Below, piece by piece: positions 63,769 through 64,000 of a DNA stretch of 64,000 nucleotides. Positions within the stretch are counted from its first letter, which is position 1; every line of letters starts with the position of its first letter. Source of the DNA: Vampirovibrio chlorellavorus. GTDB taxonomy: Bacteria; Cyanobacteriota; Vampirovibrionia; Vampirovibrionales; Vampirovibrionaceae. The stretch lies in the NCBI GenBank assembly GCA_903866275.1, contig CAIPMU010000003.1, positions 91,972 to 155,971 on the forward strand, read 5' to 3'. Under the pieces are notes generated by a model, which made no database searches, was not told the DNA's origin, and saw only the letters and a list, made by a program, of their open reading frames with translations. The translations under genes were made by a program, and so were the position numbers.

Positions 63769-64000
63769 GGCTTTTTTTCGATCAGGAGATTGAGCAGTGG
63801 TGATGGCGACTGTGAACACCCGGCACTTTTAAAAACAATGGACGTCATAGTAAAGTCCAAGGCCCTTTCAAACCTTCATAAGCTGGAACAAAAAATTGCA
63901 ATTCCCCACTTGCCAAGGAAAATGTTCGAGCTACTATACTTAAACGAAGCGCAGATGAGCTGCCGGTTTCAAGAGATTCGAGTCTGAATAGTCAGTCCCC
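63769..64000. other. Right edge after the suf operon
   Basis: About 230 bases to the window end with no gene accepted. A 49-codon frame from ATG at 63838 has no ribosome-binding site and was left out. Confidence 0.3.

Noticed and set aside
63838..63987. 49-codon frame at the right edge (MDVIVKSKAL...)
   Set aside because: No ribosome-binding site; it follows the suf terminator; position at the window edge prevents judging context.

Overview
The window looks like chromosomal DNA of a didermic (Gram-negative-type) bacterium with moderate GC content. An outer membrane is indicated by a Wza-like export protein and a two-partner-secretion pair with a POTRA/beta-barrel TpsB. The mix of SufBCDS with SufU, FolE2, ThiC/ThiO and an encoded GntR regulator with four DNA-binding domains would fit a non-photosynthetic relative of Cyanobacteria (Vampirovibrionia/Melainabacteria-like). 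That placement is inference from gene content only. No rRNA, CRISPR array, transposase or phage module was seen. Two tRNA genes are present.

Layout. 1-3.5 kb: a TPP-riboswitch-controlled thiC-thiO operon (minus strand, leaving the window at its left edge). 3.6-6.1 kb: proB-proA. 6.2-9.7 kb: a four-winged-helix GntR-type regulator, a PHP phosphoesterase and small proteins of unknown function. 10-11.8 kb: a tight folE2-queD-queD pterin/deazapurine operon in which the first QueD paralogue has lost its catalytic cysteine. 11.9-14.1 kb: a GT-C membrane glycosyltransferase, a 62-residue protein and tRNA-Ser.

14.4-30.2 kb is an exopolysaccharide locus of the Wzx/Wzy type: UDP-ManNAc dehydrogenase (WecC), Wza-like exporter, a three-part protein joining a Wzz co-polymerase, a degenerate BY-kinase-like ATPase and a WecG/TagA-type GT26 glycosyltransferase, an O-antigen ligase/polymerase, a flippase, two GT4 glycosyltransferases, two tandem CapK/PaaK-like adenylate-forming proteins, a probable six-hairpin protein, and (opposite strand) the initiating phosphoglycosyl transferase. 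From wza on, the genes overlap or nearly touch and are probably one transcript. 31-41.6 kb carries surface and secreted proteins: a proline-tailed secreted protein, a divergently arranged TpsA-like beta-helix adhesin and TpsB pair, DUF421 and hotdog proteins, an orphan membrane protein and a secreted beta-helix/FN3 protein.

42-57 kb is mostly housekeeping: truB, guaB, aspA, an EEP-family phosphatase, an M16 peptidase pair behind a structured leader RNA, a shortened UvrC-like protein, a 25-residue hydrophobic mini-ORF with its own ribosome-binding site and terminator, tRNA-Leu, an O-methyltransferase, prfA and rpmE. 57.2-63.8 kb is an iron-sulfur assembly block: a MerR-family regulator with a cysteine-rich tail followed by sufBCDSU, closed by a strong terminator.

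The features most likely to be new are the Wzz-ATPase-GT26 fusion, the four-winged-helix regulator, the FolE2/QueD/QueD(C-to-S) operon, the unassigned leader RNA before the M16 genes, the 25-residue mini-gene and the MerR-Cys regulator linked to suf.
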